Assembly: GCA_009746045.1 (NCBI GenBank) | Contig: RPFO01001512.1 | Coordinates: 1 to 64,000 of the forward strand | From: Mesostigma viride | Lineage: Eukaryota; Streptophyta; Mesostigmatophyceae; Mesostigmatales; Mesostigmataceae | Length of the DNA: 64,000 nt | Reading direction: 5' to 3' | In this document: in pieces, positions 1 through 10,982 of the stretch | Layout: each line of letters begins with the position of its first letter | How positions within the stretch are numbered: the first letter of the stretch is position 1 | Program-made: the position numbers and the translations under genes | Notes under the pieces: generated by a model | What the model saw: only the letters and a program-made list of their open reading frames with translations | What the model was told of the DNA's origin: nothing | Databases searched by the model: none

Positions 1-559
1 TGGACGTAAAATGGAATAAATTACTAAGGCTGTTTGGTCTATTGACTTGGGTTTTACGGACCTTGGCTATTGTGTGAATTGGACTAGTTATTTTGGTCCT
101 AGGTTGTCCTTTTAGGGGCCGGCGCTGTGGCGCCGCGCCGGTTCTGAGTCTGTCAGTGGTTCTAGGCGTGGATCCTATAGTTGAGGGTCGATGTCGGCCC
201 GGATCCTACGTGGAATGAGTGACTCGGATTGTTCTAAGGAAATTGGCGTGTATCTGCGCCGCAACCAACCTAGGTTAAATTGGTCCAAGGACGAGAGTCT
301 CGTCCTCTTGGTTTAATGAATGATAAGTGCGAATACGCCTACACATTGAGCCCGGGGCATTATCCATTTGTAATTGGTATTGCTAGCCATTATAAGTGTG
401 AACTAATTAGCTTGGCATTAAGCCGTGATGCCAGATATCTCACGACTCACGTCGTGAAGCGCAACCTACTTTAGGCTATCTTGAATTATTCCTAATTCCG
501 GCAAGAAGGGTCTTTTGCTACGTAGCTCAGGCTAGGTGAGTCTGGGCAGGGACGTAACA
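1..559 (+). repeat. 5' LTR (truncated by window edge)
   Basis: This matches the 3' LTR at 11006-11566 over its whole length, with about two one-base indels. It ends in GGGCAGGGACGTAACA. By comparison with the 3' LTR, the first 23 bases, including the TG start, lie upstream of the window. Confidence 0.96.
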
Positions 560-560
560 C

Positions 561-573
561 TGGTTATCGGAGG
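561..573 (+). promoter_or_regulatory. Putative primer-binding site
   Basis: Two bases after the 5' LTR end the sequence reads TGGTTATCGGAGG. The TGG start fits complementarity to a tRNA CCA end, and the rest resembles an initiator-Met primer site imperfectly. The identity of the priming tRNA is an inference. Confidence 0.4.
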
Positions 574-668
574 AAATGTGCTGGAAAGGTTAGCTAACTC
601 TCGCGGAGAGGGTTAGTGAGCCAATTAGGATACCAAGACGAAGCTTGGCGTAGGTAGAGGTTCCGGAA

Positions 669-871
669 TTCAACGATTGCTGTCAGGCCGGCGGCCAGCC
701 CGTAAAGGGATTCAACGACGACCTAGCAGCAAGCGGCCAGTCTGGGATACTCGGCGGGGCTAGCAATAGTCCTGTGGTGAGGTGCTGTCAACTATAGCGT
801 TCAGCCTCCTGTTTTCAACGACACCTAGTGGCGGCCAGGGCTTGCCTTCAACGACACCGGGTGGCGGCCAG
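669..871 (+). repeat. Four degenerate leader repeats (TTCAACGAC...GGCCAG)
   Basis: Four copies of a motif of about 25-30 bp lie at 669-698, 711-740, 814-838 and 847-871. Each starts TTCAACGA and ends CGGCCAG. They sit in the untranslated leader between the primer site and the first ORF, where packaging, dimerisation or translation signals would be expected. Function is unknown. Confidence 0.6.
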
Positions 872-1304
872 TTCAGGAGGGATTAACGTCATCGAAGATG
901 GTACGTCCCCTAGTTAGAATTCTTTCTTTACAAAGCTATGCCTGCTGAAGGCTAGCTGGCGAGCTTGCTCTCTATCCGGGAACGCGCGCGCAGGGGGTTT
1001 ATGTTATATGTTGTGCCTCTATAGGTTGTAAATGTTGTTGGTGCCCATGGACGTCGCGGAGACGGACATTCGTTGTTTGACCTGCAAGGGGTCGTGGGGG
1101 TGGATACCGTCTGGCTGTTGCCGACTGTGTTGACGGTGTTTACCTCCGTGTGTGCGTATAGCCCGTTCCTGCGGAAGGCTCGGGCGTGTGCTGTGATATA
1201 CTCCGTGCTCCCTCTCCTCGTTTGTTTAAGGTCACTGCATTAGAGGTAGCCTGGGTTTCCCCTTTCTCTCTTGCTTGCAAGCCGCTGCCAGACTATGATG
1301 TAAC
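872..1304 (+). other. Retrotransposon leader, no gene seen
   Basis: This is untranslated leader between the repeated motif and the first small ORF. I see no conserved coding frame or recognised element in it. Confidence 0.5.
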
Positions 1305-1642
1305 ATGCCACGACGTAAAATAAACAAGGGTGGACAGTCTGGATTTCCTTACTACGCAGTAGCTCACGACGGGGATAAGGGTAGGCCTGCTATATTCTAC
1401 AGCTGGAAGACTGTGAGGAGCATATTAAAGATAAGATATTGTCCCAAGGCTCTAGTGCTAAGTGGAAAGGGTTTGATAACATTACAGATGCAGATAGGTT
1501 TGTTAGGGAACACATGCCATTGCCTGAGGGGATGCACACCACACGTGAATGCTCCAAGCCACCCACACTCAGCAGTCAGGGGGAGGGGACAGCAGTTACA
1601 GTGACTTTCTCTCAGCTGACCATTGGCCCTAGCAAGCAGTAG
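1305..1642 (+). pseudogene. RNase HI hybrid-binding (viroplasmin-like) domain ORF, one frameshift
   Basis: This small ORF of about 112 codons lies upstream of gag. The first frame, from the ATG at 1305, gives PYYAVAHDGDKGRPAIFYSW. The second frame gives SSAKWKGFDNITDADRF and stops at 1640-1642. Together they match the pattern of the RNase HI N-terminal hybrid-binding domain, also found in caulimovirus viroplasmin: YYAV, G..P.IFYSW, then KWKGF and an A..F helix. In the family this domain binds RNA-DNA hybrids or double-stranded RNA. The frames are separated by one missing base near 1417, like the other breaks in this element. The start was chosen because this is the first ATG ahead of the domain. 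No RNase H catalytic part is attached. It lies 132 bases before the gag ATG, in the same orientation. I am confident of the domain, but its role in the element is inference. Confidence 0.75.
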
Positions 1643-1774
1643 AGGAGACCAGTACTAGGGAGTAGTATTAGGTTCTATAGTTATAGCTCTATAGCACGTG
1701 GTTGCTCTCTCTCTTTCTCTCTCTTCCTTCCTGGGGAGGTGTTGCCTGCAGTGTAAGGTACCGGTACGAGCACC

Positions 1775-2131
1775 ATGCCCACACGGTCCCAAACAAGGAA
1801 CGCCAGAGATACAGAGGAAGAGATTAGAGAACGAGATCTAGAGAATACAGAGATAGAACCGGTAGACAACCACGAGCACGGTACAGAGGGTATAGAGGTA
1901 CCACTGCACGTCCAAGCAGGGACAGATACAGGTGAGGTCATGGAGAGACCTGCGGAAGGCTCCCCACGATCCAGAGATCAGAACCCTAGGTTCCCAGCGG
2001 ATGGGGACAATATAGACGCCTTACCCAGGCAGGGAGATGACAGGAACGACCGAGAGAGACTCCAAGAGTACTCGCAGCAGCAGCAACGGCAGCAGCAGCA
2101 ACAGCAGCAGCAGCAACAGCAGCAGCAGCAA

Positions 2132-2163
<32 letters not shown>

Positions 2164-4200
2164 GCAGCAACCGCAGCAGCAGCAACAGCAGCAGCAGCAT
2201 CAGCAGCAGCAACGGTCACCACAGCAGCAATGGCAACAGCAGCAACCCCGGACGCAGCAGCAACAACCCCAGACGAGACCACAATGGCTACCACCGGATC
2301 CAGAGCAGCGGGAGACGAGAATGGAGATACCCTGCACTACCGCCAGCAGCAGCCAGTCACCGGGCGGCCAACGCATCCTTGGGCAGGTCGGGGGCGGCCC
2401 CAGGGACCTCCACCGGGTCCCCCACACCGGGGCAGACGCAGGTGTCCTTCGGCAGCACGTCCCTGTTACCCACGGCGTTATGGTATTCGGACGAGGAAGG
2501 GGAGGCCCCAGGGGCAGATGGCGAGTTCGATGACCTGGAAGGACTAACGAGACGGACGAGGGAACTGTCACGCAGGGCCCGCCTGTTGGTACTCATAGAC
2601 CTCGGACCAGCCCAGGGGAGACCAGGAGCAGTGTCACCACCAGAGACGAGGAGACTCACACGCCAGTCCAGCGCCCGGCTTCTCAACCGCAGCGTCCACG
2701 GGTGCTTGACCAAAGCGCGGTCCCCTCGCCTGCGCCTGCTGGCAACTTCAGCTTCAGCAGGGTGGCATTGGATGACCCGGGTACGAACACCCCTCGTCCG
2801 TCCAGGTGCGGCGGACTCATGGTACGCCGCCCAGATCCAGCCTCTCCCCCGGTCGCAGCCCCCCGACTTCGGCGATATCCCCCACGTAGACGTCGGTGGG
2901 CCTGTCACCGCCGCAGTAAAGGCCCCACCGATGCCCAATTTCAAGAATGTACCCAAGCTGCACGCGGACATGAAACCGCGCGAGGTAGAGGAATGGGGAC
3001 GCATGTGGCGACGACAGTATACCATCTGGCGCAATCATCACAACTGGCAGCTGGCCACCAGTGATCTGATTGATCTGGTGATTAACTCCTGTATGGACCC
3101 CTCGGTGATAAGCATCTTGAACTGTGAGAGCATCGCGTCCCAGTCATACCCGCAAACCTTGGCGGAACTGATGGACCGCGTGCGTCGCAAGCTGGTGCCC
3201 CCAGATGCTACACTCCACGAGCGGATGGCCTTCAGCAAGCTGCGCCAGGGGACCACCCCATATCGCGAGTTTCTGTCTAAGTTCGAGTCCAGCGCCGCCT
3301 ACCTGGCTGACATGACCTGGTACGAGTACAAGAGCAGGTTCATCGAGGCACTCTGTCCTGAGCTGCAGGATGAGGTATTCAAGCACTATGCTGATGTCCC
3401 TTGGGAAGAGTGGGACATCTTGAATATCCAGAGGTATCTCCTACAGGTGGCCGACGTAGTGGCTCGCGGGCGTGCCCCATCAGTGCGCCGTTTCTTCAGA
3501 CCTACTCCCCCGCGACGGGTGAACCAGATGTACTCCACTGATTTCGCCGGCGAGGAGGAGGACGAGTACCTCGACGACCCTGACGAGGGCTACACTGATC
3601 CTGGCGTCAACGCGATCGACGCTAGCAAGGCGCGCTGTTCATGTGCAGCGAGGTGGGGCACCTCAAGCGCGACTGCCCCAAGCTCCGGGGCAAGAACGCC
3701 AGTCGTGGGACAGGAGAGGGACACCCAGTGTTCGTTTCTCCGGCCCGGCCTTCGGCAGCCGCCCCGACTCCTCCGGTCCTCGGGATCGACCCCGCAACGC
3801 GGGTGAGCGTGCGGCTCGCCTGCAGCACGCCAGACAGGCCCCGACGCAGTACCAGCAGCCGCGACCACCCGCGACCAGCTCTACCAAGGGTGTGTTGCGT
3901 GCGGTCAACGAGATGGAGGCGCGGCGACAGTCCTCCTCTTCAGGCCAAACGCAGGCAGTGGCTGGCTACGAGTACGACGATGAGGAGGGGGGGCTGACGA
4001 AGAGGAGGAGGGGGGGAAGAGGGCGGGTGGTCGGGCGAGGCGGCCTCCCGTCCCACCGCTCCTCGGGAGTAGTAGCCCTGCCCATGGGCTTGGGTCCCGG
4101 GGTAGGGGATAGGATAGAAAAATCAGATGGTAGCCCAGACGCGGAGTCAACTAGAGTAGAGGTAGATGTTAATAACGTGGCCGCAGACGCGCCCTCCCAA
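1775..4200 (+). pseudogene. gag: gag (capsid and zinc knuckle), frameshifted
   Basis: The ATG at 1775 opens with MPTRSQTRNARD and runs into a polyglutamine tract at about 2076-2230. Downstream the coding frame changes. The acidic stretch near 2490-2560 and the capsid region (about 2930-3500, with KLHADMKPREVEEW and TTPYREFLSKFES) lie in another frame and look like a retrotransposon gag capsid domain. A CCHC zinc knuckle lies at about 3636-3680 (MCSEVGHLKRDCPK). Its first cysteine is in a different frame from the rest because one T is missing. A further one-base break follows directly, leading into the pol frame. Gag nucleocapsid binds RNA and capsid forms the particle. No stop clearly separates gag from pol, so a single Gag-Pol ORF, as in many chromoviruses, is likely. 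Confidence 0.85.
2076..2230 (+). repeat. CAG/CAA triplet repeat (polyglutamine tract)
   Basis: CAG and CAA codons recur with a partial 15-bp periodicity (four CAG, one CAA) and encode about 45 near-continuous glutamines in the frame of the gag ATG. The other frames read serine or alanine, so chance open frames here are long. Confidence 0.9.
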
Positions 4201-7200
4201 CCGGCGGCGCGTGCATCTCAGGGAGATTCGCGGCATCTGTTTCTTTTCAGCGGAGGGTTATTGGTCCCTCCCACCGTCCTTGATCCGTATTTGAAGGAGA
4301 AAACGATCATGGACGTGAAGTTCCTGGTCGACACCGGCGCCTCCACGTCCTTCATCAACGAGGCCCTGGTGCGTCGGCTGGGCCTGGTACCCCGGCCTCA
4401 CACCACGGCAGTCTATGTCACCTACTCAGACGGTCGGCGACACCAATCGCCGGGCCTAGCAGACATCAAGGGTGTGCTGCAGGGCACGCCGGTGGACCTG
4501 GTGGCGACTATTGCGCCGCTGGGCGCTGCCGACATCATCATTGGCGTGGACTGGCTGGACAAGCAGGATGTGGACATCAGTGTGCGCCGGCGGGTAGTTT
4601 GGTTTCCGGATGGTTCATTCTGGTGCCCTGACAGCGAGTATAGGGCACAGGCCGCGGAGGTCCATAACATTACACACGAGCGCTCGGCGGACGGGCCTCG
4701 ACCAGCGTCCCAGATCCTGATGAGCAGCAAGACGCTGGCGCGCCAGCTTCGGAAGGGCAAGGAGTACGCGATGTATCGCATAGACCTGGATAGCACTCAG
4801 GCTCTGCTTAACGAGATCGGTGCCGGATTCACACCGGATGAGCTGGCGCGGTTCAATGCCGTCCTGGAGAAGCGCACTACCCTTTTTGCGGATCGCACCC
4901 CCCAGTTCCCTCCCAATCGATCGGTGTTGCATCGTGTCCAGCTCCAGGAGGGTTCCGGTCCTACCGTGTCTCCCATGTACCGCATGGGCCCAGTCGAGCT
5001 GGTGGAGCTCAAGAAGATCCTCATTTCACTGCTCGACGCGGGGCTCATTGAACCCAGCAACAGCCCCTTCTCAGCGGGCGTGCTGCTCGTTCCCAAGCCA
5101 GGAGGCAAGTGGCGTCTGGTGACGGATTACCGGAAGCTGAACGCCATCACCGTCAAGTCCCGGTATCCCTACCGCGGATCGACGACATCTTCAACCGTGT
5201 CCAGGGGGCCACGTGTTTCACCGTCATCGACTGTGCGGACGGGTTTTGGCAGCTGCGCATCGCGCCAGAAGACTGCCACAAGACCGCGTTCGCTACGCCC
5301 TTCGGTCACTATCAGTTTCGGGTGGCGGCAATGGGGCTGTGCAATTCGCCGGCGTCCTTCCAGATGCTGATGAATGATATCCTCCGTCCGGTGATGGGCA
5401 CAGCCCACTTGCCGCAGGTCTCCCAGGACCTGGCGGACCCGCAGAAGGGGGCGCGCCCGCCCTGGACCTACAAGCGCACGTGCGCGCTGGCGTATCTGGA
5501 CGACATCCTGGTGTACTCCAAGACGTTCGAGGAGCACCTAGAGGATGTGGACGCCGTGCTGCAGATCATGGAGGATGAGCACCTTTCGGCGCGGAAAGCC
5601 AAGGTGCGCGCCGGCCGCTGCGTGCCGTTTCTGGGCCATACCTTGTCGCAGACGGCATCGCGACCGACCCAGAGAAGATCGAGTCCGTCCAGCAATGGCC
5701 TGTCCCTACGGACGTGAAGGGGGTGCGCAGCTTCCTGGGATTGGCATCTTACTACCGACGGTTCATCCCGCGGTTTGCCACCATCGCCGCTCCGATCAAC
5801 GCTCTTCTCAAGAAGGGTACCCCGTTCCTCTGGGCTGAGCAGTGCCAACAGGCTTTTGAGGCGCTTAAGCGCCACCTCACCACAGCACCAGTCCTTATCC
5901 TGCCGGACCCGGCCCTTCCTTTCGTCGTGGCTACGGACGCCAGCAAGGTGGCCATCGGGGGTGTCCTCTGCAGGACCAAGGCAAGGGTCTTCAGCCCATC
6001 GAGTATATCTCACGCACAATGATTCCGGCGGAGCGGAATTACCCAGTGCATCAGCAGGAGCTTCTGGCAGTAGTCTACAGCTGCCACACGTGGCGTCATC
6101 ATCTTCTGGGGGCCCAGTTTTCGGTGGCCATTAGTGAGCAGGGGGATCTCGACCCCCACCGCCTGGTGATCCACACCGACCACCGGCCGCTCACCCACCT
6201 CCTGGTGCAGCCCAACCTGACGCCCCGCCAAGCGCGGTGGATGGAGTACTTGTCACAGTTTGCGCCATTCAAGATCCAATACGTCAAGGGCGCGGACAAC
6301 GTGGTGCCAGACGCCCTTTCGCGACGGGCGGACTATTGGTTCTACGAGGACATGGATGTGCTTCATACCACTTGCGTACCAGTGGCCGCCCCGGGGACCG
6401 CCTACGGCGCGGAGCCACGGTCTCCCCGGGCCCGCCACCTGTTTCATCTGGGACACACCACCAGTGATGACTTGTCACCTCTCTTGGAGGAGACGATGCC
6501 CACGAGGACGTGGACCCCCGGGGAGGGGGAGGGATCGCATATGCGCATGCCCCTTAGCCATGTGGTGCCGCCCCAGGGAATTTTTCAGCTTCAGCCGATC
6601 GGCCCGCCCACAGTCTTCTCCGAATTCGTCAACCAGGCGAGTGCGGAGACAGAACCGGCCGCGGACGCGTTCACAGTCACGTCGGACCTGGAGACGATGA
6701 TCAGTCGTTTCACGGTCACGGAGGAAGCGGCGCTTGAAGCCATCCGGGCGCATCCCCAGCAGATGGGTGCCTACCCTTGCAAGTTCCAGGATGGACGCCT
6801 GTTCGTGAGTATCCAGCCGGAGGAATGGCGGCTGTATGTCCCGGAGCTTTGTAGAGCCGCCTTGCTTCACGAGCTCCACGATTCGCTTCTAGGCGGACAT
6901 CAAGGAAGCCACCGTCTTATCCTCGGGCCCGCAAACATTTCTACTGGCCAGGGATGAAGGAGTATATTGAGACATATGTGCGCCAGTGCCCCTCGTGCCA
7001 GATCATGAAGTCCAGGAACACGGGCTCGCAAGCCGTCCCCAAGACGTTACCTGATCCGATGGGTCCTTGGGATTCTATCATGATGGACTTCATCGGCCCG
7101 TTCAAGAAGGCGAAGAGCGGCAACAGCATGGTTCTGGTGTTCGTGGACCGCCTGACGCGCATGTGTCACTTGGCCCCGTGTCCGGCCGACCTCACTGCGG

Positions 7201-8198
7201 AGGAGTGCGCCAAGATATACCTGACGCACGTGTTCCGGTTCCATGGGCTCAGCCGACAGTTCATCTCCGACCGCGACAAGCTCTTCACGGCCAAATTCTG
7301 GCAGGAGTTCTTCGAACGGCTGGGCACCAAGGTGTCGCTGGGCACGGCCTACCACAGTTCGTCGTCACATCTGGTGGAGCGGTTGAACCGCACAGTGCAG
7401 GAGACCATGCGACACTACACCGACGCGGTGGGCAGCAATTGGGAGGAACTTCTGGGCTTGGTGGAGTTCTCCCTGAACAATGCTCCCCAGGCCGCCCACG
7501 GATTTACCCCTTTTTCCTCAACTCTGGCAGGCACCCTCTCACGCCTCCCGACCTGCTTATGAGCCCCGAACGGGGAGAGGATCAGGTCAAGCTGGACACA
7601 CGCCAGGGGGTTGATCGCTTGCTGCAGCGGATGCACCAGGCTCATAACAGTGCAGTCCAGGGCTACCGTGCCGCGACCGAGCGGTATCTGGAGAGGACAG
7701 CCGGCAAGCGGGATAACCGGGCGCCGTCCATTGAGTGGGCGATTGGGTCCTGGTGGAGGGCCCACAGATCGGACGATTCTCACACAAGGTGGAGAAGGAG
7801 CTGAAGACTAAGCTTCGTCCCATGTTCCTGGGCCCCTACAAGGTTCTCACCAAGTTTGATGACGTCATGTTCCAGGTGGACGTCCCGGTGTCATGGAACC
7901 TCACGTCCAACCGTTTCCATCGTGACCAGCTCAAGTTGTACCACCAGAACACCATTCAGGGTAGGGTCAACCCCCGGCCCCGTTGGAGTTCAATCCGGAC
8001 ACAGGGGAACAGGAGGATGAGGTGGCTGCGATCGTGGGACACCGAGATGTCAAACGAGGTCGGGGGACCCAGCGACAATACCGTGTGCGATGGCGATTCG
8101 CGCAGCATGAGTCGGAGGACTCCTGGCGCACCCCTACTGAGTTAGCGGGTTGCGCCCGCTTACTGGAAGCATACAAGAAGACACACCAGTTGCATTAA
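4201..8198 (+). pseudogene. pol: pol: protease-RT-RNase H-integrase-chromodomain, multiply frameshifted
   Basis: The domains occur in order. The aspartic protease has FLVDTGAS near 4322. The reverse transcriptase has LLVPKPGGKWRLVTDYRKL near 5086, a fingers-palm region to 5630 and the catalytic YLDDILVYS at about 5491. RNase H shows VVATDAS near 5930 and VIHTDHRPL near 6170. The integrase zinc finger uses H..H and CPSC near 6985. The integrase core has D in MMDFIGPF (7085), D in ISDRDKLF (7268) and E in VERLNR (7378); the usual PQTDGQ-like stretch is SSSSHLV but spacing is kept. A chromodomain at 8010-8190 contains RQYRVRWRF and SEDSW. Single missing bases break the frame near 5170, 5652, 5970, 6915, 7520, 7730 and 7980. 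All catalytic motifs survive. The ORF ends at a TAA at 8196. Confidence 0.95.
8013..8190 (+). other. Chromodomain at the integrase C-terminus
   Basis: The frame ending at 8198 reads EVAAIVGHRDV, then RQYRVRWRF, then SEDSWRT and LLEAYKK. This is the chromodomain pattern of three strands and a final helix. In chromoviruses it tethers the integrase to modified histones and steers insertion. Two of the usual aromatic cage positions appear as Y and W. A one-base break lies just upstream, near 7980. Confidence 0.8.
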
Positions 8199-8269
8199 TA
8201 GGCGGTATAACGGCGTACGGTGTAGGGTGAGAGTGAGGTGTGAACCGGGTATCAGGTACACGCCGACTA

Positions 8270-10680
8270 ATGCCTTGGCTTGTGGTGTGTGGGCCGTGCA
8301 GGGGGACGCCGCGGAGGCGCTTCCCGAGCCAGACTTCTGCCAGCGCCGCGGAGGCCGTAGAGGCAGGGATCCGGGTAGTAGACGGGGATTCGAGTGAGGA
8401 AGATCTGGTGGATATGGACACGACAGATTACCCGGAGGCCCCTCTACCAGAACAGGTTGACAGGATGCAGACAGCTCGCGGAGAGCCTGCAGTCCGAAGG
8501 GGCGTTTCAAGGGCCGGGGGCTCGGGCGGTGGTGGCCGGCACGAGACGTCGTCCAGACCCGAAGCTCCGGACGCGCGCGCGCTGCAGATAGTGAAGGAGC
8601 TGAATGAGGAGACATTCAACCCCCGGTGTTCGTGCGCGATATGGTCGGGCGGGTGACTTGGTGGAGCGGCGTCGTCGGCGCCGTAACCAGATGCCGTCAG
8701 ATCTCCGCGCCGATTCCATTCTGGCGCGGGTCGGCCCCGCTAAGCTGGAGGATTTTCGATGGTTCGTGCGGAGAAATGTGGGGTTCAAGATCGAGACCCG
8801 CACCGCCGAGCGCGACGGCGTGGTGGTCGGTATCGACTGGGAAACCCATGAGCGGGAGTGCCTGTGTCATGCGTGCATGAACACGTTGGATGCAGGCTGC
8901 TTTTCCACGGCTGTTGCTCCTCCTAATTCCACCCGAGGTGCGGAAGCATCTGGAGAACTACTTTCCGCGATACCTCCCGTTGAAGGGGCGTTGCGGGGCG
9001 AGAAGTGTATGCGCGCGGGTCAGTACTCGTTGCGACAGGCCCTGGATCGCATTGTGGCGATGGACGACGAGGACCAGGATGATGGGAGCGAGGGTGATGA
9101 CTCCGACTCTGATGACTACCCTCCCCGTCCTCTTCCTCGTCCCCCTTCAAGGGATCCACCTTCTGGGGGCTCCTTGGAGGGCGGCGCAGGACATCGTCCT
9201 GTGACGCGTTTCGAGGCGCCACCGCCGGCGATGGGCTGGGGGCGCCCCTCTGGGCGAGGGTCTCGCCCGCGGCCCACGGGTTGGGGCGGAGGCAGCCAAC
9301 CAGACTCGGCGTGCTCCAGACCGGCCTGCACGTCGGCGCTCGCCCTCACCGTCATCGCGCTCGCGTTCCCGTTCGGACTCGGGAACGGAGGTACGCCCTG
9401 CTCGCCGAGCTTCACCACCACCTCGTCGCCCGGCGGATCGGCACTGGGAGCGCACGTGGGGGTCGGCGGTGGAATTGGAGCGAGAGTCTCGGCGACCGCG
9501 GTCGGATACGACGGGAGCTGCTCCGGCTAGGACAGAACAGCCGGCCGGGGGCGAGCCCCCGGTTGTGGCCCCCTTAGATCCTCCGACGGATGCGGGCCAG
9601 GAGGAGCCTACCTTCCTTGTCTCCTTGGAACCACCGGAGCCTACCTTTTGGTCTCCCTGGATCCACGTCCCCGGCCTGCACCAGCCGGCTCATCAATGCC
9701 ACGTCCTGCGGAGGGACACATCCGTCCCACTTCGTCGGGTCGACACTCGCACCTTCCGCGGAGGAACCGTGCCTACACCCCTGGCAGCGACGCGACCTCG
9801 GGCCGCGAGGATCCCAGCGGAACGGGCATTCTGGTACCAGCGGAGCCCGTGATGCGTTTGGAAGCGCTCGTAGCTGCGGTACAATCAGGACAGGACCTGA
9901 TACAGCGCCTGATGGTCCAGCACGGTCGTCAAGGCGATCATTCTGCTGCCACCTCAGTGGGCTATGATGCGGCCTCCAGAGCTCCTGGGTCATCTCACGA
10001 GGAGTGGTCATTGGGGACTTCATACGGCCGGTACCGGGCCGAGTGGTGCGACATGGTGGGCCAGGACCGCGCACGGAGAAGCTCTGTGTGACATTCGAGG
10101 GGCCTCCGGCTTTTCAGGTTCCCCCGGGTACGCACCTACCTGCTCCTCTGGTGTTTCGCGCGGGTCCTTGGTTCGCTGTGGATCGCGGGGCTTACTGGGA
10201 ACAGGTAGAGATCACCTTTCTGCCCCAAGTCCCCTGCCCCTGCCGCAACCCGACGACCCTCGTTTCCCCGCTGCGGTGGGGCATGTTGTGCGATTCGGGT
10301 CCGAAGACTGGTGGGATTGGCGCTATCAGGTCGATGGGGTGAAGCACGTGGTGACGCCTCCCAAGGTGGCTCCAGCGGAGGGGAGTGCCTTTCTTAATCT
10401 GGTGGCGCCCGATATTGTAGGGGCCCGGACGGTGTCGATCAACGATGATCACGTGCGTATGGAGGTTTTCCTGATGGGGGTGCACTTTGTTCGCGAGCAC
10501 CGGTGTGGGGTGGTGGATCGGTCGGCGTTGACGCTCATGTTCACCCATCCCCAGTACCTTGCTGGGTTCCTGTCGCTGTGGCCCCGAGGGTCGTGGGTGG
10601 AGCTGTCCCGGCTGGGTCGACAGAAGGTGTCCCCCTACCAGGTGGCTTTCGAGGTTGACTGTGTTCGCACCCTGGGGTGA
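8270..10680 (+). pseudogene. Third coding region (ORF3) of unknown function, frameshifted
   Basis: After the pol stop, about 2.4 kb on the same strand keeps coding-like composition in successive frames: an acidic start (8370-8460), a basic segment (RRRRRRNQMPSDLRADSILA, 8675), DFRWFVRRNVGFKIETRT near 8750, a Pro/Arg-rich low-complexity part (9110-9560), a short helix (VMRLEALVAAVQSGQDLIQR, 9850) and a C-terminal globular-looking part (about 10260-10680) ending in a TGA. The frame switches resemble the single-base losses in pol, so one protein of roughly 800 residues is plausible. I recognise no family. The position is that of an envelope or accessory gene, but no convincing signal peptide or membrane segment is seen; one hydrophobic run near 9340 is probably out of frame. 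A polyprotein extension or captured gene is possible. Confidence 0.5.
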
Positions 10681-10969
10681 TGACTTCACAGATGACCCAC
10701 GCGGGGCGTAGGGCCTTCACTGAAATCCTGTCGCAGCGACGTGCCACTAGCGGCGGACGCTAGAGTGGTTAGAATAGTTTTCGTGACGGATAGAGGATTG
10801 ATCCAGTCACCATCATTGTCTTACTACTACGTCAGAGTTGGTCCTGTGTATCAACTTCTAGAGGAACTGGCATTACTAACCTGCGGGTGAACCGAGGTTG
10901 GGACATAGTACTCTTATAGTAGTGTTGTTTTCCAATCTCACTTGTACGGTAGGGACTACCGACCCCCAT
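10681..10969 (+). other. 3' untranslated region of the LTR retrotransposon
   Basis: This is non-coding sequence between ORF3 and the polypurine tract. Nothing else is recognised. Confidence 0.5.
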
Positions 10970-10982
10970 GGGGGGGGAGGAG
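10970..10982 (+). promoter_or_regulatory. Polypurine tract
   Basis: A run of purines (mostly G, ending GGAGGAG) abuts the 3' LTR, where plus-strand DNA synthesis is primed. Confidence 0.85.

Noticed and set aside
280-474. A 64-codon open frame repeated at 11287-11481
   Set aside because: It lies inside the two LTRs and is repeated only because the LTRs are; it starts at a non-ATG codon and has no family signature.
1681-1941. Minus-strand frame over the gag start
   Set aside because: It is antisense to the gag N-terminus, with no homology.
2021-2294. Minus-strand poly-leucine and poly-alanine frames
   Set aside because: They are reverse readings of the CAG repeat in gag.
9330-9400. Hydrophobic run that could be a membrane segment of an envelope-like protein
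   Set aside because: It lies in a GC-rich low-complexity stretch where the true frame is uncertain; the neighbouring frame looks more like coding sequence.
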